NCBI GenBank assembly: GCA_028865845.1 | Contig: JAGWJK010000263.1 | Location: 1-6,384 of the forward strand | Reading direction: 5' to 3' | Source of the DNA: Rhizobiaceae bacterium | GTDB taxonomy: Bacteria; Pseudomonadota; Alphaproteobacteria; Rhizobiales; Rhizobiaceae | Length of the DNA: 6,384 bases | Part shown: positions 1 to 6,239 of the stretch, piece after piece | Layout: each line of letters begins with the position of its first letter | Numbering within the stretch: position 1 is the first letter of the stretch | The notes under the pieces: model-generated | The model's input: only the letters and a program-made list of their open reading frames with translations | What the model was told of the DNA's origin: nothing | Databases searched by the model: none | Program-made: the position numbers and the translations under genes

Positions 1-185
1 TGCAATACCCGACAATGCTCATAGTACCTTGCCTTCCCCAACTGCCCGATGGGCTTGTTTTCGCAGATTATACGCCTTTTTCATACGGGCAAGCCGACAC
101 TTGCGAGACGGGCCTCGATGCCCTCGTGGCAGCATTGCGCCCAGGCCGGCCGCAGGTTAGGTTATCCGCGGGCACCGTTTGGCGC

Positions 186-191
186 GGGGGA
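186..191 (+). promoter_or_regulatory. Shine-Dalgarno-like site that sets the GTG start
   Basis: The run GGGGGA ends eight bases before GTG at 200-202. The TTG at 179 has no comparable purine run at the right distance, so this site favours the shorter reading of the DUF1444-like protein. This is an inference from spacing only. Confidence 0.45.
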
Positions 192-199
192 TCTGTCGC

Positions 200-1150
200 G
201 TGTTCAATTTTCTGAAGAGGCTCTTCGGCGGTGCTCGGCGGCCGAGCGCGCAAACGACCGAGGCGGCGGCACCGCAACCGGCGGAAAAGCCCGGTATCAA
301 GAGCCTGGATCTCAATATTCCGGATGAAGCACTGCAAGACGAGGCGCGATTTGCGGCCTATCTGCAGGAACGCCTGCCTTTCTTCGGCGACGTCATCCGG
401 GTCGACTACGATCCGCGAGCCGGCAGCCTGACGATGCATAGCCGCAACGGCAACACGATGACGAAATTCCTCAATAATGCCTTGCTGGCGCTGCGCGAAA
501 AACATGGCCAGGCGCGTGCCCAGGCCTTGCTCAACTACCTCAACATGACTGAAGGCCTTGAGGGCGACGGCGAGCTCGGAAAGGTTCTGCCAGTGCTGAA
601 GGCCCGCAACTTCGTCGACGTGGCGCGGCAGCAGATGATGCAGGCTGTGCAGGATGAAGAAGACACGCCGGAATTCGTCTATCTCGACGAGGCCGAGGAT
701 CTGGTGAAACTCTTCGTGGTGAACGGCGACACTGCCGTCAGCTACGTGATGACAACGGCGCTTGATGAATGGGGCATCGATGCCGGTGAATTGGCTGAAG
801 CGGCTCAGGCCAATCTCTACAAGTTTCTCTCGAAGACCGGGGTGCAGATCGCCAGGCGCAGCCAGTTTCAATATGTCGAGATCGACGGCCAGTTCGAATC
901 CAGCGTCGCCTTCCTGCCGAAATTCTGGGCGCAAGTGCAGGATCAATCCGGGGGAGCGGCACCGGTCGCGGCATTCCTGTCACGCGACAAGGTGTTCTTT
1001 ACCCATGAAAACGACGTCCAGGGCCTGCATCTTCTCGAACTGATCAGCGCCGATCTCAGCGACGTGCCCTACGTCATCTCGCCGGATCAATATCGCTGGG
1101 AGAACGGCAAGTGGTCGCTATTCAAGCGGGTCGGGCGGACGGTCCAGTAA
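200..1150 (+). CDS. DUF1444-like protein of unknown function
   Basis: The predicted protein has 316 residues and I cannot assign it a function. Residues 1-16 form a short basic, amphipathic start (MFNFLKRLFGGARRPS). An Ala/Pro-rich linker of about residues 17-32 follows, and then a mixed alpha/beta body from about residue 36 to the end. No signal peptide, membrane segment or catalytic motif is visible. The pattern around residues 128-134 (GKVLPVL), 158-172 (an acidic stretch ending in DLVKLFV) and 190-207 (WGIDAGELAEAAQANLYK) resembles the DUF1444 (YtpQ/UPF0354) family as I recall it. I chose the GTG at 200 because GGGGGA lies eight bases before it and the product then begins MFNFLKRLFG. A TTG at 179 is an in-frame alternative adding seven residues. 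The gene stands alone on the plus strand. Its last 64 bases are overlapped in antisense by the toxin frame. Coding is secure; the family name is moderate. Confidence 0.8.
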   Translation: MFNFLKRLFGGARRPSAQTTEAAAPQPAEKPGIKSLDLNIPDEALQDEARFAAYLQERLPFFGDVIRVDYDPRAGSLTMHSRNGNTMTKFLNNALLALREKHGQARAQALLNYLNMTEGLEGDGELGKVLPVLKARNFVDVARQQMMQAVQDEEDTPEFVYLDEAEDLVKLFVVNGDTAVSYVMTTALDEWGIDAGELAEAAQANLYKFLSKTGVQIARRSQFQYVEIDGQFESSVAFLPKFWAQVQDQSGGAAPVAAFLSRDKVFFTHENDVQGLHLLELISADLSDVPYVISPDQYRWENGKWSLFKRVGRTVQ

Positions 1151-1455
1151 GAGAATTTCGGCTGTTGATAGCCATCCTCGCGGCCATGGCGGATAGCCAA
1201 AATCACCACCTCGTCAGCAGAGAGACCATTGCGAACCAGGTAGCCGTCTCTTCCGAAATCAACAATCCATTCCCAGAATTCGGGCGCCATGCCGTCTATC
1301 CGACGACCGGACCGCGGTTGATTCATAAGGGTGCGAACATCCGAGCGGATTGCCAACACCGCACGTTTTGCCGCCTCCGGGTTGCGCGATGCCAGAAACC
1401 GATAAAGACGCTGGATGTCCTGCGTAGCACGCGGCGACCAAACTATACGTGGCAT
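1087..1455 (-). CDS. ParE/RelE-family toxin with C-terminal extension
   Basis: The protein has 122 residues. Residues 1-96 look like a ParE/RelE-superfamily toxin: a first strand (PRIVWSPRA), a helical hairpin of about residues 10-46, a QPRSGR loop (46-51), and the closing strands GYLV (71-74) and VVILAIRHGRE (83-93). ParE-type members inhibit DNA gyrase and RelE-type members cleave mRNA; the sequence does not decide between them. The ATG at 1453-1455 lies inside the end of the antitoxin gene, a 13-base overlap, and has no clear ribosome site, so translation is probably coupled to the antitoxin. The longer frame starting upstream gives an Arg-rich leader that is only antitoxin sequence in another frame. 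Residues 97-122 are unlike the family and are read antisense to the end of the DUF1444-like gene. Autorepression by the antitoxin complex is expected for such pairs. Confidence 0.85.
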   Translation of the reverse strand: MPRIVWSPRATQDIQRLYRFLASRNPEAAKRAVLAIRSDVRTLMNQPRSGRRIDGMAPEFWEWIVDFGRDGYLVRNGLSADEVVILAIRHGREDGYQQPKFSYWTVRPTRLNSDHLPFSQRY

Positions 1456-1727
1456 GCCGGCGGTTCGACGTCTTCGCCGTCCGCGAGCTGCTGAAACCAC
1501 TCTTCGACTTCTTCCAGCGTCAAATGCAAACCGGTTTCCTGATAATCTTCCCAGGCACGAAGAGCGTCCTGTCGGAATGCCTCACGCTTTTCCTCACGTT
1601 CGACATATTGCTCGACCGCCTCTTTCAACAGGCTGCTAAGCTCGCGATCACGACTCACGGCAAGCTTTTGCAGCCGCTCACCGATGTCGGGGGAGATTTC
1701 CACATTTGCTTTCATGGCAAATGCCAT
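1443..1727 (-). CDS. RHH (CopG/ParD-like) antitoxin
   Basis: This is a 94-residue antitoxin for the adjacent ParE/RelE-like toxin. Residues 6-44 form a ribbon-helix-helix domain: the DNA-binding strand KANVEISPDI, then two helices around residues 15-25 and 29-45. The acidic C-terminal part contains AWEDYQETG (58-66) and TLEEVEEWFQQL (70-81) and ends EPPACHV; it is the expected toxin-binding segment. I chose ATG 1725-1727 because GGAG lies eight bases upstream (1736-1739). An internal ATG at 1713-1715 has no such site, and the longer frame up to 1802 adds a Cys-rich leader lacking support. The gene precedes the toxin in the usual antitoxin-first order and overlaps it by 13 bases. Its GC content is about 52% by my hand count over 1501-1740, below the pncB and yejF lines I sampled, which hints at acquired DNA. 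Confidence 0.88.
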   Translation of the reverse strand: MAFAMKANVEISPDIGERLQKLAVSRDRELSSLLKEAVEQYVEREEKREAFRQDALRAWEDYQETGLHLTLEEVEEWFQQLADGEDVEPPACHV

Positions 1728-1735
1728 CGAACTTT

Positions 1736-1739
1736 CTCC
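1736..1739 (-). promoter_or_regulatory. Ribosome binding site of the antitoxin
   Basis: On the minus strand GGAG, followed by AAAG, stands eight bases before the ATG at 1727. It selects this start over the in-frame ATG at 1715. Confidence 0.6.
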
Positions 1740-1751
1740 GAAACCGGCGAC

Positions 1752-1787
1752 ATCACATGAATATATGATAGCAAAGCACAGTGCGAA
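1752..1787 (-). promoter_or_regulatory. Candidate promoter and operator of the toxin-antitoxin operon
   Basis: An 18-base imperfect inverted repeat lies at 1752-1769 (plus strand ATCACATGAATATATGAT; six of nine positions pair, with ATCA/TGAT arms). It is AT-rich and sits 25 bases upstream of the antitoxin start, where RHH antitoxins usually bind to repress their own operon. On the minus strand TATATT (1765-1760) could be a -10 box, with TTCGCA (1787-1782) as a poor -35 sixteen bases away. The symmetry is seen; its role is inferred. Confidence 0.35.
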
Positions 1788-1796
1788 GCACCATGC
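1772..1796 (-). terminator. Candidate intrinsic terminator of pncB
   Basis: Sixteen bases after the pncB stop, the minus-strand RNA can form a 9-bp stem with a three-base loop: GCATGGTGC, loop TTC, GCACTGTGC. It is followed by TTTG. Two of the pairs are G-U and form only in the minus-strand RNA, which fits a pncB terminator rather than a plus-strand one. The U-tract is short, so termination may be leaky, and readthrough would enter the toxin-antitoxin operon. The stem overlaps the candidate -35 region of that operon. Confidence 0.42.
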
Positions 1797-1811
1797 GCCC
1801 AAGCTGAGCTT

Positions 1812-3116
1812 CTAAACCAATACTTCCTGATCGACCCGGTCCTCGGCGCCGAAGAATTTCAGGTAGCGTTCGACTTCGGCTGGCTCGCCGGTCGCCTTCT
1901 GCGGATTGTCGGAGAGCTTGACGGCCGGGCGACCGTTGGCTTCGATGACCTTGCAGACGATCGAAATCGGGCTGAGGCCGCTGATTTCGGTGGGAGCGCA
2001 GCCGGCGAAATCGTTGGTTAGGTTCGTGCCCCAGCCAAAGCCCATGCGAACGCGACCCTCGAAATGCTTGTAGGTGGCGATGATCGCATCGACATCCAGC
2101 CCGTCGGAAAAGATCAGCAGCTTCTGCCGGGGGTCGCGCCCCATCTTCTTCCACCACTCGATGATCTTCTCGCCGCCTTCGATCGGCGGCGCGCTGTCCG
2201 GGCGGAAGCCGGTCCAGTCTGCAACCCATTCGGGGGCATTGCGCAGGAAGGAAGCGGTGCCGAAGGCATCGGGCAGGACGACTAGCAGGTTGCCGCCATA
2301 GAGACGGTTCCAGTCACGCAGGACCTTGTAGGGCGCCTTGGCGAGCGCGTCGTCGGTTTCGGCCAAAGCCGCTGCCACCATCGGCAGTTCGTGGGCGTTG
2401 GTGCCGACGGCTTCCAGATCGGAATCCATGGCGAGCAGGACGTTGCTCGTGCCGGTGAAGGCGTGGCTGACGCCTTCCTTCAGCGCTTCCACGCACCAGC
2501 GCTGCCACAAGAAGCTGTGCCGGCGGCGCGTGCCGAAATCGGATATTCGAAGACCCGGCAACTCGCGCAACCGCTCGACCTTCTGCCACATCTTGGCCTT
2601 GGCGCGCGCATAGAGCACATCGAGCGTGAAGGGGCCGAGCGCCCGGAGCGCCGCACGCGACCTGAGCTCGTTGATGATGGCAAGCGCGGGGATTTCCCAC
2701 ATGGTCGTTTCCTTCCACGACCCGTGGAAGTCGAGAATATACTGGCCATCCTTCTTCGAGAGCTCGTATTCCGGCAGCTGGAAATTGGACAGCCAGGTCA
2801 GGAATTCCGGCTCGAAGATCTGCGCTCGGCCGTAGAAACTGTTACCCGCCAGCCAGATCATCTCCTTCTTGGAGAGCCGCAAGGTGCGGGCATGGTCGAG
2901 CTGATCACGCAACTCCTTCTCGTCGATCACTTCGGCAAGACGCACGCTTTTCGTGCGGTTGATCAGCGTGAAGGTGGCGTTGACGTCCGGATAGAGTTTC
3001 CAGATCATCTGCAACATCAGAAGCTTGTAAAAGTCCGTGTCGATCAGGCTGCGGATGATCGGATCGAGCTTCCAGGTGTGATTATAGACGCGGGTGGCAA
3101 TGTCCGTCTTCGTCAT
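1812..3116 (-). CDS. pncB: Nicotinate phosphoribosyltransferase
   Basis: This cytoplasmic enzyme of the Preiss-Handler NAD salvage pathway joins nicotinate to PRPP, with ATP hydrolysis, to give nicotinate mononucleotide. The protein has 434 residues, the length I recall for rhizobial PncB. Visible family motifs are [11 protein letters not shown] (26-36) near the N-terminus, DFGTRRRHS (193-201), GTSN (222-225), GTNAHE (238-243), FSDGLD (336-341), [11 protein letters not shown] (359-369) and KLSDNPQK (400-407). His242 in GTNAHE matches the histidine that is phosphorylated by ATP in characterised PncB enzymes. No truncation or frameshift is seen. The ATG at 3114-3116 gives the usual start [10 protein letters not shown]; only a weak GGAA lies close upstream. 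The gene seems to be transcribed alone: it has a candidate promoter of its own, and candidate terminators lie on both sides. It has no functional tie to the neighbouring toxin-antitoxin pair that the sequence shows. Confidence 0.96.
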   Translation of the reverse strand: MTKTDIATRVYNHTWKLDPIIRSLIDTDFYKLLMLQMIWKLYPDVNATFTLINRTKSVRLAEVIDEKELRDQLDHARTLRLSKKEMIWLAGNSFYGRAQIFEPEFLTWLSNFQLPEYELSKKDGQYILDFHGSWKETTMWEIPALAIINELRSRAALRALGPFTLDVLYARAKAKMWQKVERLRELPGLRISDFGTRRRHSFLWQRWCVEALKEGVSHAFTGTSNVLLAMDSDLEAVGTNAHELPMVAAALAETDDALAKAPYKVLRDWNRLYGGNLLVVLPDAFGTASFLRNAPEWVADWTGFRPDSAPPIEGGEKIIEWWKKMGRDPRQKLLIFSDGLDVDAIIATYKHFEGRVRMGFGWGTNLTNDFAGCAPTEISGLSPISIVCKVIEANGRPAVKLSDNPQKATGEPAEVERYLKFFGAEDRVDQEVLV

Positions 3117-3192
3117 GTCGTTCCGGCCCCGTCTCCCTGCATCCCGGGCGTCAAGCTCTCGTGCCCCGGCTCAGCCGTAGATGTACGTTCCT

Positions 3193-3221
3193 CTTATCAA
3201 AAAATGTTGAGCAAAAGTCCA
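3193..3221 (-). promoter_or_regulatory. Candidate promoter of pncB
   Basis: On the minus strand TGGACT (3221-3216) and GATAAG (3198-3193) are separated by 17 bases. Each matches four of six consensus positions of a housekeeping promoter. This would start a leader of about 70 bases before the pncB ATG. The perfect nine-base palindrome CAGTCACTG (3220-3228) touches the -35 box and could be part of an operator. The leader could fold a five-pair GC stem (3144-3148 with 3165-3169). None of this proves promoter activity. Confidence 0.4.
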
Positions 3222-3244
3222 GTCACTGAAAGAAAATTGATACT

Positions 3245-3278
3245 AAATTAAACGGCCTGCCTCCGCCGAGGCAACCCG
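3245..3278 (-). terminator. Candidate intrinsic terminator of the yej operon
   Basis: The minus-strand RNA forms a six-pair stem TGCCTC/GAGGCA (3273-3268 with 3263-3258) with loop GGCG. Beyond a two-by-two internal loop it is extended by three CGG/CCG pairs (3278-3276 with 3255-3253), and TTTAATTT follows at once (3252-3245). On the plus strand no T-tract follows, so the signal points to the minus strand. It lies about 170 bases beyond the yejF stop and just before the pncB promoter, so it would insulate pncB from the transporter operon. Confidence 0.5.
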
Positions 3279-3450
3279 TGCTCAATTCCTCATCCAAACA
3301 CCGCTATTATGGCTGCGCAGCGTTCCCACAAAAAACGAACGCGGGCATGGAAGGTTCCAGCGATGGTCCTGCGCGTCGAAAAGTCACCACGATGCTCGCG
3401 GATCGAATTTGAGGTCGACAAGAACGGGGGCCGGCATGATCTATCGTCTT

Positions 3451-5088
3451 TTACTGCTGGATTGCGGCGGTGGGTACCGCCTCGATGTTGAAGGCAGCGG
3501 CGAGAAGCGCCTTGGTATAATCCTCTTTCGGCGCGCGAAAAATCTCCGCCGAGGGGCCTTGCTCCACCACCTTGCCGAAACGCATCACGATCAGGTCGTT
3601 GGCAAGCGCCTTCACCACCCTGAGGTCATGGCTGATAAAGAGATAGGCGAGGTCATGCTTTTTCTGCAGGTCGCGCAGCAGATCGACGACTTGGGCCTGC
3701 ACGCTCATGTCGAGGGCTGAGGTCGGTTCGTCCAGCATGACGAAACGCGGCTTCAGCACCATGGCGCGGGCAATGGCGATGCGCTGGCGCTGGCCACCGG
3801 AAAACTCATGCGGAAAACGCCAGCGGGTCAGGGGATCGAGCCCGACTTCCTCCAATGCCCAGCATACGCGCTGATCGCGCTCGTCGGCCGAAAGCGACCG
3901 CTCGTGCACCTTCAAGCCCTCGGCGATGATCTCGCCCACCGACATGCGCGGGCTAAGCGATCCGTAGGGATCCTGGAATACGACTTGAAGCTGGTTTCGC
4001 AGCGGCCGCATCGCCTTGAAGGAATAATCGGCGATATCCTTGCCGACGAAGCTGATGCGTCCGCGAGACGAAATCAGCCGCGCCAACGCCAGGCCGAGCG
4101 TCGTCTTGCCGGATCCGGATTCGCCGACGACACCGAGTGTCTGGCCGGCCCTCAGTTTCAGGTCGATCCCGTCGACCGCCTTTACATGGTCGACGACCTT
4201 GCGCATGAACCCGGCCTTGATCGGGAACCAGACCTTGATATCCGAGCCTTCCATGACCACGGGCTTGCTAGTGTCGCCGAGCGGCGGTTCGCCCCGCGGT
4301 TCGGAAGCGAGCAGATGGCGGGTGTAGTCATGCTGCGGCCGGGTGAAGACCTGCTCGACCGGCCCGGTCTCGACGATCTTGCCTTTGGTCATGACGCAGA
4401 CGCGATCGGCAAATTTGCGGACGATGCCGAGATCGTGGGTGATGAACAGCATCGACATGCCGTGCACACCCTTGAGCTCGCGCAGCAATTCGAGGATCTG
4501 CGCCTGCACGGTGACGTCGAGCGCCGTGGTCGGCTCGTCGGCGATCAGGAGTTCTGGCCGGTTGGCGAGCGCCATGGCAATCATCACGCGCTGGCGCTGG
4601 CCGCCCGAGAGTTCGTGCGGATAGGCCTTGAGACGTTTCTCGGGCTCGCGGATGCCGACCTGGTTCAAAAGCTCGAGCGTGCGCTGGCGCGCCTGCTGCC
4701 CAACCAGCCCCTGATGCAGGCCAAGGATCTCGCTGATCTGCTTTTCGATCGAATGCAGCGGATTGAGCGAAGTCATCGGCTCCTGGAAGATCATCGTAAT
4801 ATCGTTGCCGCGCACGGCGCGCAGCTCGCTATCCGATGCCTTCAGGAGGTCCTTGCCCTTGAACAGAATTTCACCGGAGGGGTGGCTGGCCGAAGGATAA
4901 GGCAACAGCTTCAGGATGGAGTTGGCCGAGACCGACTTGCCCGACCCGGATTCACCGACGAGCGCCACGACTTCGCCCTTGGATATATCGAAGGAGATGC
5001 CGTCGACGGCGGTCGAGGTGCGTCCGCCCTGATGAAAGGCCACGGACAGGTTGCGGACGGAAAGCAACGGGGTCTGGGATGCGCTCAT
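3451..5088 (-). CDS. yejF: Yej-type ABC importer, double ATP-binding subunit
   Basis: This 545-residue cytoplasmic ATPase powers the YejABEF oligopeptide-type importer. It contains two complete nucleotide-binding domains. Domain 1 has Walker A GESGSGKS (45-52), Q-loop Gln102, signature LSGGQRQR (160-167), Walker B LLIADEP (180-186) and switch His218. Domain 2 has GESGSGKTT (322-330), Gln372, FSGGQRQR (429-436), FVMLDEP (449-455) and His487. All catalytic positions are intact, so both sites should hydrolyse ATP. Each domain ends in the HDYT/EDYT (253-256, 522-525) tail region typical of peptide-importer ATPases of the Dpp/Opp group. I chose ATG 5086-5088, which overlaps the yejE stop in ATGA and has AGGA about ten bases upstream; the longer frame only translates yejE in another frame. 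Characterised Yej systems import microcin C, and in Agrobacterium a YejBEF importer recycles muropeptides; which applies here is not shown. Confidence 0.93.
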   Translation of the reverse strand: MSASQTPLLSVRNLSVAFHQGGRTSTAVDGISFDISKGEVVALVGESGSGKSVSANSILKLLPYPSASHPSGEILFKGKDLLKASDSELRAVRGNDITMIFQEPMTSLNPLHSIEKQISEILGLHQGLVGQQARQRTLELLNQVGIREPEKRLKAYPHELSGGQRQRVMIAMALANRPELLIADEPTTALDVTVQAQILELLRELKGVHGMSMLFITHDLGIVRKFADRVCVMTKGKIVETGPVEQVFTRPQHDYTRHLLASEPRGEPPLGDTSKPVVMEGSDIKVWFPIKAGFMRKVVDHVKAVDGIDLKLRAGQTLGVVGESGSGKTTLGLALARLISSRGRISFVGKDIADYSFKAMRPLRNQLQVVFQDPYGSLSPRMSVGEIIAEGLKVHERSLSADERDQRVCWALEEVGLDPLTRWRFPHEFSGGQRQRIAIARAMVLKPRFVMLDEPTSALDMSVQAQVVDLLRDLQKKHDLAYLFISHDLRVVKALANDLIVMRFGKVVEQGPSAEIFRAPKEDYTKALLAAAFNIEAVPTAAIQQ

Positions 5089-6239
5089 CTGAACGTCTTC
5101 CTCGGATCGAACGCATCGCGCACGGCTTCGCCGACGAAGATCAGCAGCGACAGCATGATCGACATGGTGAAGAAGGCAGTGAGGCCCAGCCACGGGGCCT
5201 GCAGATTGGATTTGCCCTGGGCGATCAGCTCGCCGAGCGACGGCGAGCCGGGGGGCATGCCGAAGCCGAGGAAGTCGAGCGAGGTCAGGGTCGAGATCGA
5301 ACCGGACAGGATGAACGGCACGAAGGTCAAGGTGGCGACCATCGCGTTCGGCAGCAGGTGGCGATACATGATGGTGCGGTTGTTGACGCCGAGAGCACGG
5401 GCCGCACGGACATATTCGAAATTGCGTGCCCGCAGGAATTCAGCACGCACGACGCCGACGAGCCCCACCCAGGAAAACAACAGCAAGATACCAAGCAGGA
5501 TGAAAAAGCCCGGCGGCAGGACGGACGCGATGATCAGCAGAATGTAGAGCACCGGCATCGACGACCAGATTTCGATGAAGCGCTGGAGCAGAAGGTCGGT
5601 CCAGCCGCCGAAATAGCCCTGGATCGCGCCGGCAGTAACGCCGACCACCGCCGAGCAGATGGTGAGCGCCAGGCCGAACAGCACCGAAATGCGGAAGCCG
5701 TAGATCATGCGCGCCATGACATCACGCGCCTGGTCGTCGGTGCCAAGCCAATTCAGATTGCTGATGTTGCAATTGGGGTCGTTGACACCCTGGGCGTAGC
5801 CGGAGCAACGCTGCTCCTTGCTCATCAGCCAGAAGGGCGGCGTCGGGGCCGACATTCCGTTGGGCAGATTGGAGTTGGCGGTCTGGTAGGAATAATGGAT
5901 CGGCGGCCAGATCATCCAGCCGTTGGCATTGATCTCGTCTGCGATATCCTGGGCGCGGTAGTCTGTCTGCGCCAGAAAGCCGCCGAATTTGTCCTCGGGA
6001 TAATCGACGAAGATCGGCATCAGGATCTCGCCCTTGTACGAGATGATGATCGGCCGATCATTGGCAATGAATTCGGCACCGAGGCTGAGGACGAACAGGA
6101 CCAGGAAGATCCAGAGAGACCAGAAGCCACGGCGATTCGCCTTGAAGTTCTGCCAGCGGCGGACATTCGTCGGAGAGAAAAGTCCCTTGCGCGGCGGCTT
6201 TACCGCGACCGGGCCGGCTGGATTGGTCGCCACGTCCAT
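5085..6239 (-). CDS. yejE: Yej-type ABC importer, permease subunit YejE
   Basis: This 384-residue inner-membrane permease of the DppC/OppC type pairs with YejB. After a basic cytoplasmic start, a first membrane segment lies at about 39-57. A long periplasmic section (about 58-165) follows, and then five more segments near 183-206, 229-246, 247-264, 299-318 and 351-370. The LGTDDQARDV motif (165-174), typical of this permease group, precedes the core. The EAA loop that contacts the ATPase is at about 275-298, from EYVRAARALG to RHLLPN. The protein is longer than the E. coli protein, about 340 residues as I recall, mainly because of the periplasmic section, which carries two cysteines (145 and 157). 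GGAGGG lies seven bases before the ATG, inside the yejB end. The ATG shares one base with the yejB stop (TGATG), and its own stop overlaps yejF, so translation is probably coupled throughout. Confidence 0.93.
   Translation of the reverse strand: MDVATNPAGPVAVKPPRKGLFSPTNVRRWQNFKANRRGFWSLWIFLVLFVLSLGAEFIANDRPIIISYKGEILMPIFVDYPEDKFGGFLAQTDYRAQDIADEINANGWMIWPPIHYSYQTANSNLPNGMSAPTPPFWLMSKEQRCSGYAQGVNDPNCNISNLNWLGTDDQARDVMARMIYGFRISVLFGLALTICSAVVGVTAGAIQGYFGGWTDLLLQRFIEIWSSMPVLYILLIIASVLPPGFFILLGILLLFSWVGLVGVVRAEFLRARNFEYVRAARALGVNNRTIMYRHLLPNAMVATLTFVPFILSGSISTLTSLDFLGFGMPPGSPSLGELIAQGKSNLQAPWLGLTAFFTMSIMLSLLIFVGEAVRDAFDPRKTFR

Larger units (their letters stand above)
3117..3450. other. Gene-free stretch between pncB and yejF
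   Basis: This 334-base stretch holds the pncB leader and candidate promoter (3117-3221) and the candidate yej terminator (3245-3278). In the remaining part (3279-3450) I see one inverted repeat, GCGTTC (3320-3325) with GAACGC (3337-3342), and a minus-strand CATAAT (3311-3306) that resembles a -10 box but lacks a good -35. Open frames crossing the stretch have no ribosome site or family resemblance, and I do not call a gene. Confidence 0.6.

Noticed and set aside
40..61. Hairpin GCCC-GAT-GGGC with AAC/GTT outer pairs followed by TTTT
   Set aside because: The core stem has only four pairs and a three-base loop, and no upstream gene is visible for it to terminate. It is too weak to call.
15..215. 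Plus-strand open frame of 66 codons before the DUF1444-like gene
   Set aside because: It has no ribosome site, mixed codon use and no family resemblance, and it runs past the start of the better-supported gene.
68..946. Long minus-strand frame opposite the DUF1444-like gene
   Set aside because: It is an antisense shadow produced by GC-rich codon bias. Its protein has no recognisable domain and the plus-strand reading is coherent.
1171..1190. Inverted repeat GCCAT/ATGGC near the toxin and DUF1444-like gene ends, considered as a two-way terminator
   Set aside because: The stem is bulged and lacks a T-tract on either strand. It lies within toxin codons, which explain the sequence.
2391..3251. 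Long plus-strand frame opposite pncB
   Set aside because: It is a shadow of pncB, whose motifs are complete on the minus strand.
3309..3491. 60-codon plus-strand frame in the yejF-pncB gap
   Set aside because: It has no ribosome site, overlaps the end of yejF in antisense and has no family resemblance.
3808..5547. 579-codon plus-strand frame opposite yejF and yejE
   Set aside because: It spans the junction of two clear minus-strand genes and shows no domain. High GC explains the lack of stops.
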